Shown here: one piece after another, positions 5,700 to 6,420 of the stretch
How the letters are laid out: every line of letters begins with the position of its first letter
How positions within the stretch are numbered: the stretch's first letter is position 1
NCBI GenBank assembly: GCA_007135635.1
Contig: SLIO01000136.1
Coordinates: 1-6,420, forward strand
Reading direction: 5' to 3'
DNA length: 6,420 nucleotides
DNA from: Methylomicrobium sp.
GTDB taxonomy: Bacteria; Pseudomonadota; Gammaproteobacteria; Methylococcales; Methylomonadaceae
The notes under the pieces: model-generated
Database searches by the model: none
What the model saw: the letters and a program-made list of their open reading frames with translations, nothing else
What the model was told of the DNA's origin: nothing
Translations under genes and position numbers: made by a program

Positions 5700-5736
5700 A
5701 GGTTGGCGCCTCTGGCGTTTGCAAACCCCGTCCTGC
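5700..5736 (+). repeat. Dispersed intergenic repeat, copy C
   Basis: The pattern is AGGTTGGCGCC, TCTGGCG, then TTTGCAAACCCCGTCCTGC. It is in the same orientation as copy A and inverted relative to copy B. With B it could be one terminus of a miniature element spanning 5521-5735. Confidence 0.7.
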
Positions 5737-5957
5737 ATGAGCGATGAGGTTTTTGCCGGCCGTTCAACTACCATCGCGAACATGGCTTTTTTTGTTATGA
5801 CTGCTTCGGTGGTAGTATTAGCCCCATTATTCCAAAGCGGGTAATTTTCGAGCGTCAGCGACTTCGATAGCCGCAACGAAGGCGTCGCTCCAACAAGCCT
5901 CGCAACGGGAATGATGAGAGGCAGGCACATTTTTAGCAACATATTAAAAAAAACCGT
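5737..5957. other. Gene-free stretch with further inverted repeats before the cysteine-cluster gene
   Basis: ACTACCA (5767-5773) pairs with TGGTAGT (5810-5816) over a 36-nt loop. AGCGACTTCG (5857-5866) is matched by CGAA-GGC-GTCGCT (5877-5889), a stem of about 10 bp with a 3-nt bulge. An A-rich run (5946-5953) precedes the next gene. An open frame on the - strand across this area (5589-6032) is composed mostly of these repeats and is not called as a gene. No convincing promoter was found. Confidence 0.4.
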
Positions 5958-6420
5958 ATGCAAACGATGGACACACTGCTTCGGCTCCATGCCGATATCG
6001 AAGAGCGCATCGATTTTATCCGGCAGGATCATGCCGATTGGTTATGCCGCATGGGCTGTGACGGTTGCTGCCGGCGGCTGGCGGCCGTGCCCCGGCTGAC
6101 CGAGGCTGAATGGGTGTTGTTGAGGGAAGGTCTGGCCGCTTTGCCTTCGGAACAGCTTCAGGAGATTGATCATGATATGGCTGCGTTAGCCGAGCAGCAG
6201 TCCCTCCCCTACGTCTGTCCATTACTTGACCGCTCTGCGGGAGCCTGCCGCGTCTATCCGTATCGCCCGGTAGCTTGCCGGACTTACGGGTTTTATGTCG
6301 ATCGTGATCAAGGTCTTTACTGCAAGGATATCGAGGCTCAGGTGGAAGAGGGTTGTTTGGGTGGAGTGGTGTGGGGCAATCAGGACCTTGTCGACCGGCG
6401 TTTGAAGAATTTGGGTACGA
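5958..6420 (+). CDS. YkgJ-like CxxxCxxCC cysteine-cluster protein, 3'-truncated by the window
   Basis: The open frame from ATG 5958 runs to the right edge without a stop, giving 154 codons. Near the N-terminus is a tight cysteine cluster, C30-R-M-G-C34-D-G-C37-C38. It is followed by C87-P-L-L, C97-R-V-YPYRP-V-A-C107-RTYG, C122 and C133. The first cluster with the later C-x(9)-C, Y-RP-CR arrangement is typical of the YkgJ/UPF0153 family, annotated as putative zinc- or iron-chelating proteins. The function is not established. No signal peptide is seen, so it is probably cytoplasmic. Start: ATG 5958 has no good Shine-Dalgarno box; ATG 5967 three codons later is an alternative. The downstream end and neighbours are outside the window. 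Confidence 0.82.
   Translation, partial: MQTMDTLLRLHADIEERIDFIRQDHADWLCRMGCDGCCRRLAAVPRLTEAEWVLLREGLAALPSEQLQEIDHDMAALAEQQSLPYVCPLLDRSAGACRVYPYRPVACRTYGFYVDRDQGLYCKDIEAQVEEGCLGGVVWGNQDLVDRRLKNLGT

Noticed and set aside
5589..6032. 147-codon open frame on the - strand
   Set aside because: It runs through the REP-like hairpin, repeat copy C and other inverted repeats and overlaps the start of the cysteine-cluster gene. The protein shows no recognisable domain and has no clear ribosome site.
1..6420. CRISPR array, tRNA or rRNA
   Set aside because: No regularly spaced identical direct repeats with unique spacers, no tRNA-like cloverleaf and no rRNA-like conserved sequence were seen.

Overview
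The window looks like a chromosomal stretch of a gammaproteobacterium. The type II secretion accessory pair (GspA/ExeA-like ATPase plus GspB), a copper-loaded multicopper oxidase and abundant short palindromic intergenic repeats fit a methanotroph of the Methylococcales. That placement is an inference from gene types and from the general look of the repeats; no marker gene fixes it.

Layout. Positions 1-605 carry no convincing gene. They hold two tandem palindromes, one copy of a dispersed repeat and a series of inverted repeats leading to an extended -10-like element and a Shine-Dalgarno site. Positions 606-3060 are a two-gene operon on the + strand, gspA (TTG start) and gspB (4-bp gap), which probably helps build the type II secretion channel through the peptidoglycan. 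Positions 3061-3330 are a repeat-rich spacer ending in a 19-bp operator-like palindrome. Positions 3331-3780 encode a small integral-membrane methyltransferase of the isoprenylcysteine/phospholipid methyltransferase type. It converges on a - strand multicopper oxidase (3882-5306) with all four copper motifs intact and a Sec-type rather than a twin-arginine signal. Positions 5307-5957 are a gene-free repeat cluster, including an inverted pair of the repeat already seen near position 100. From 5958 a CxxxCxxCC cysteine-cluster (YkgJ-like) protein runs off the right edge.

Apart from gspA-gspB the genes do not form an obvious pathway. The protein-coding content is of known families and I see no convincing new multi-gene system. 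The least explained material is intergenic: the three-copy dispersed repeat with an inverted pair, the structured region before gspA, and the palindromes next to likely promoters.
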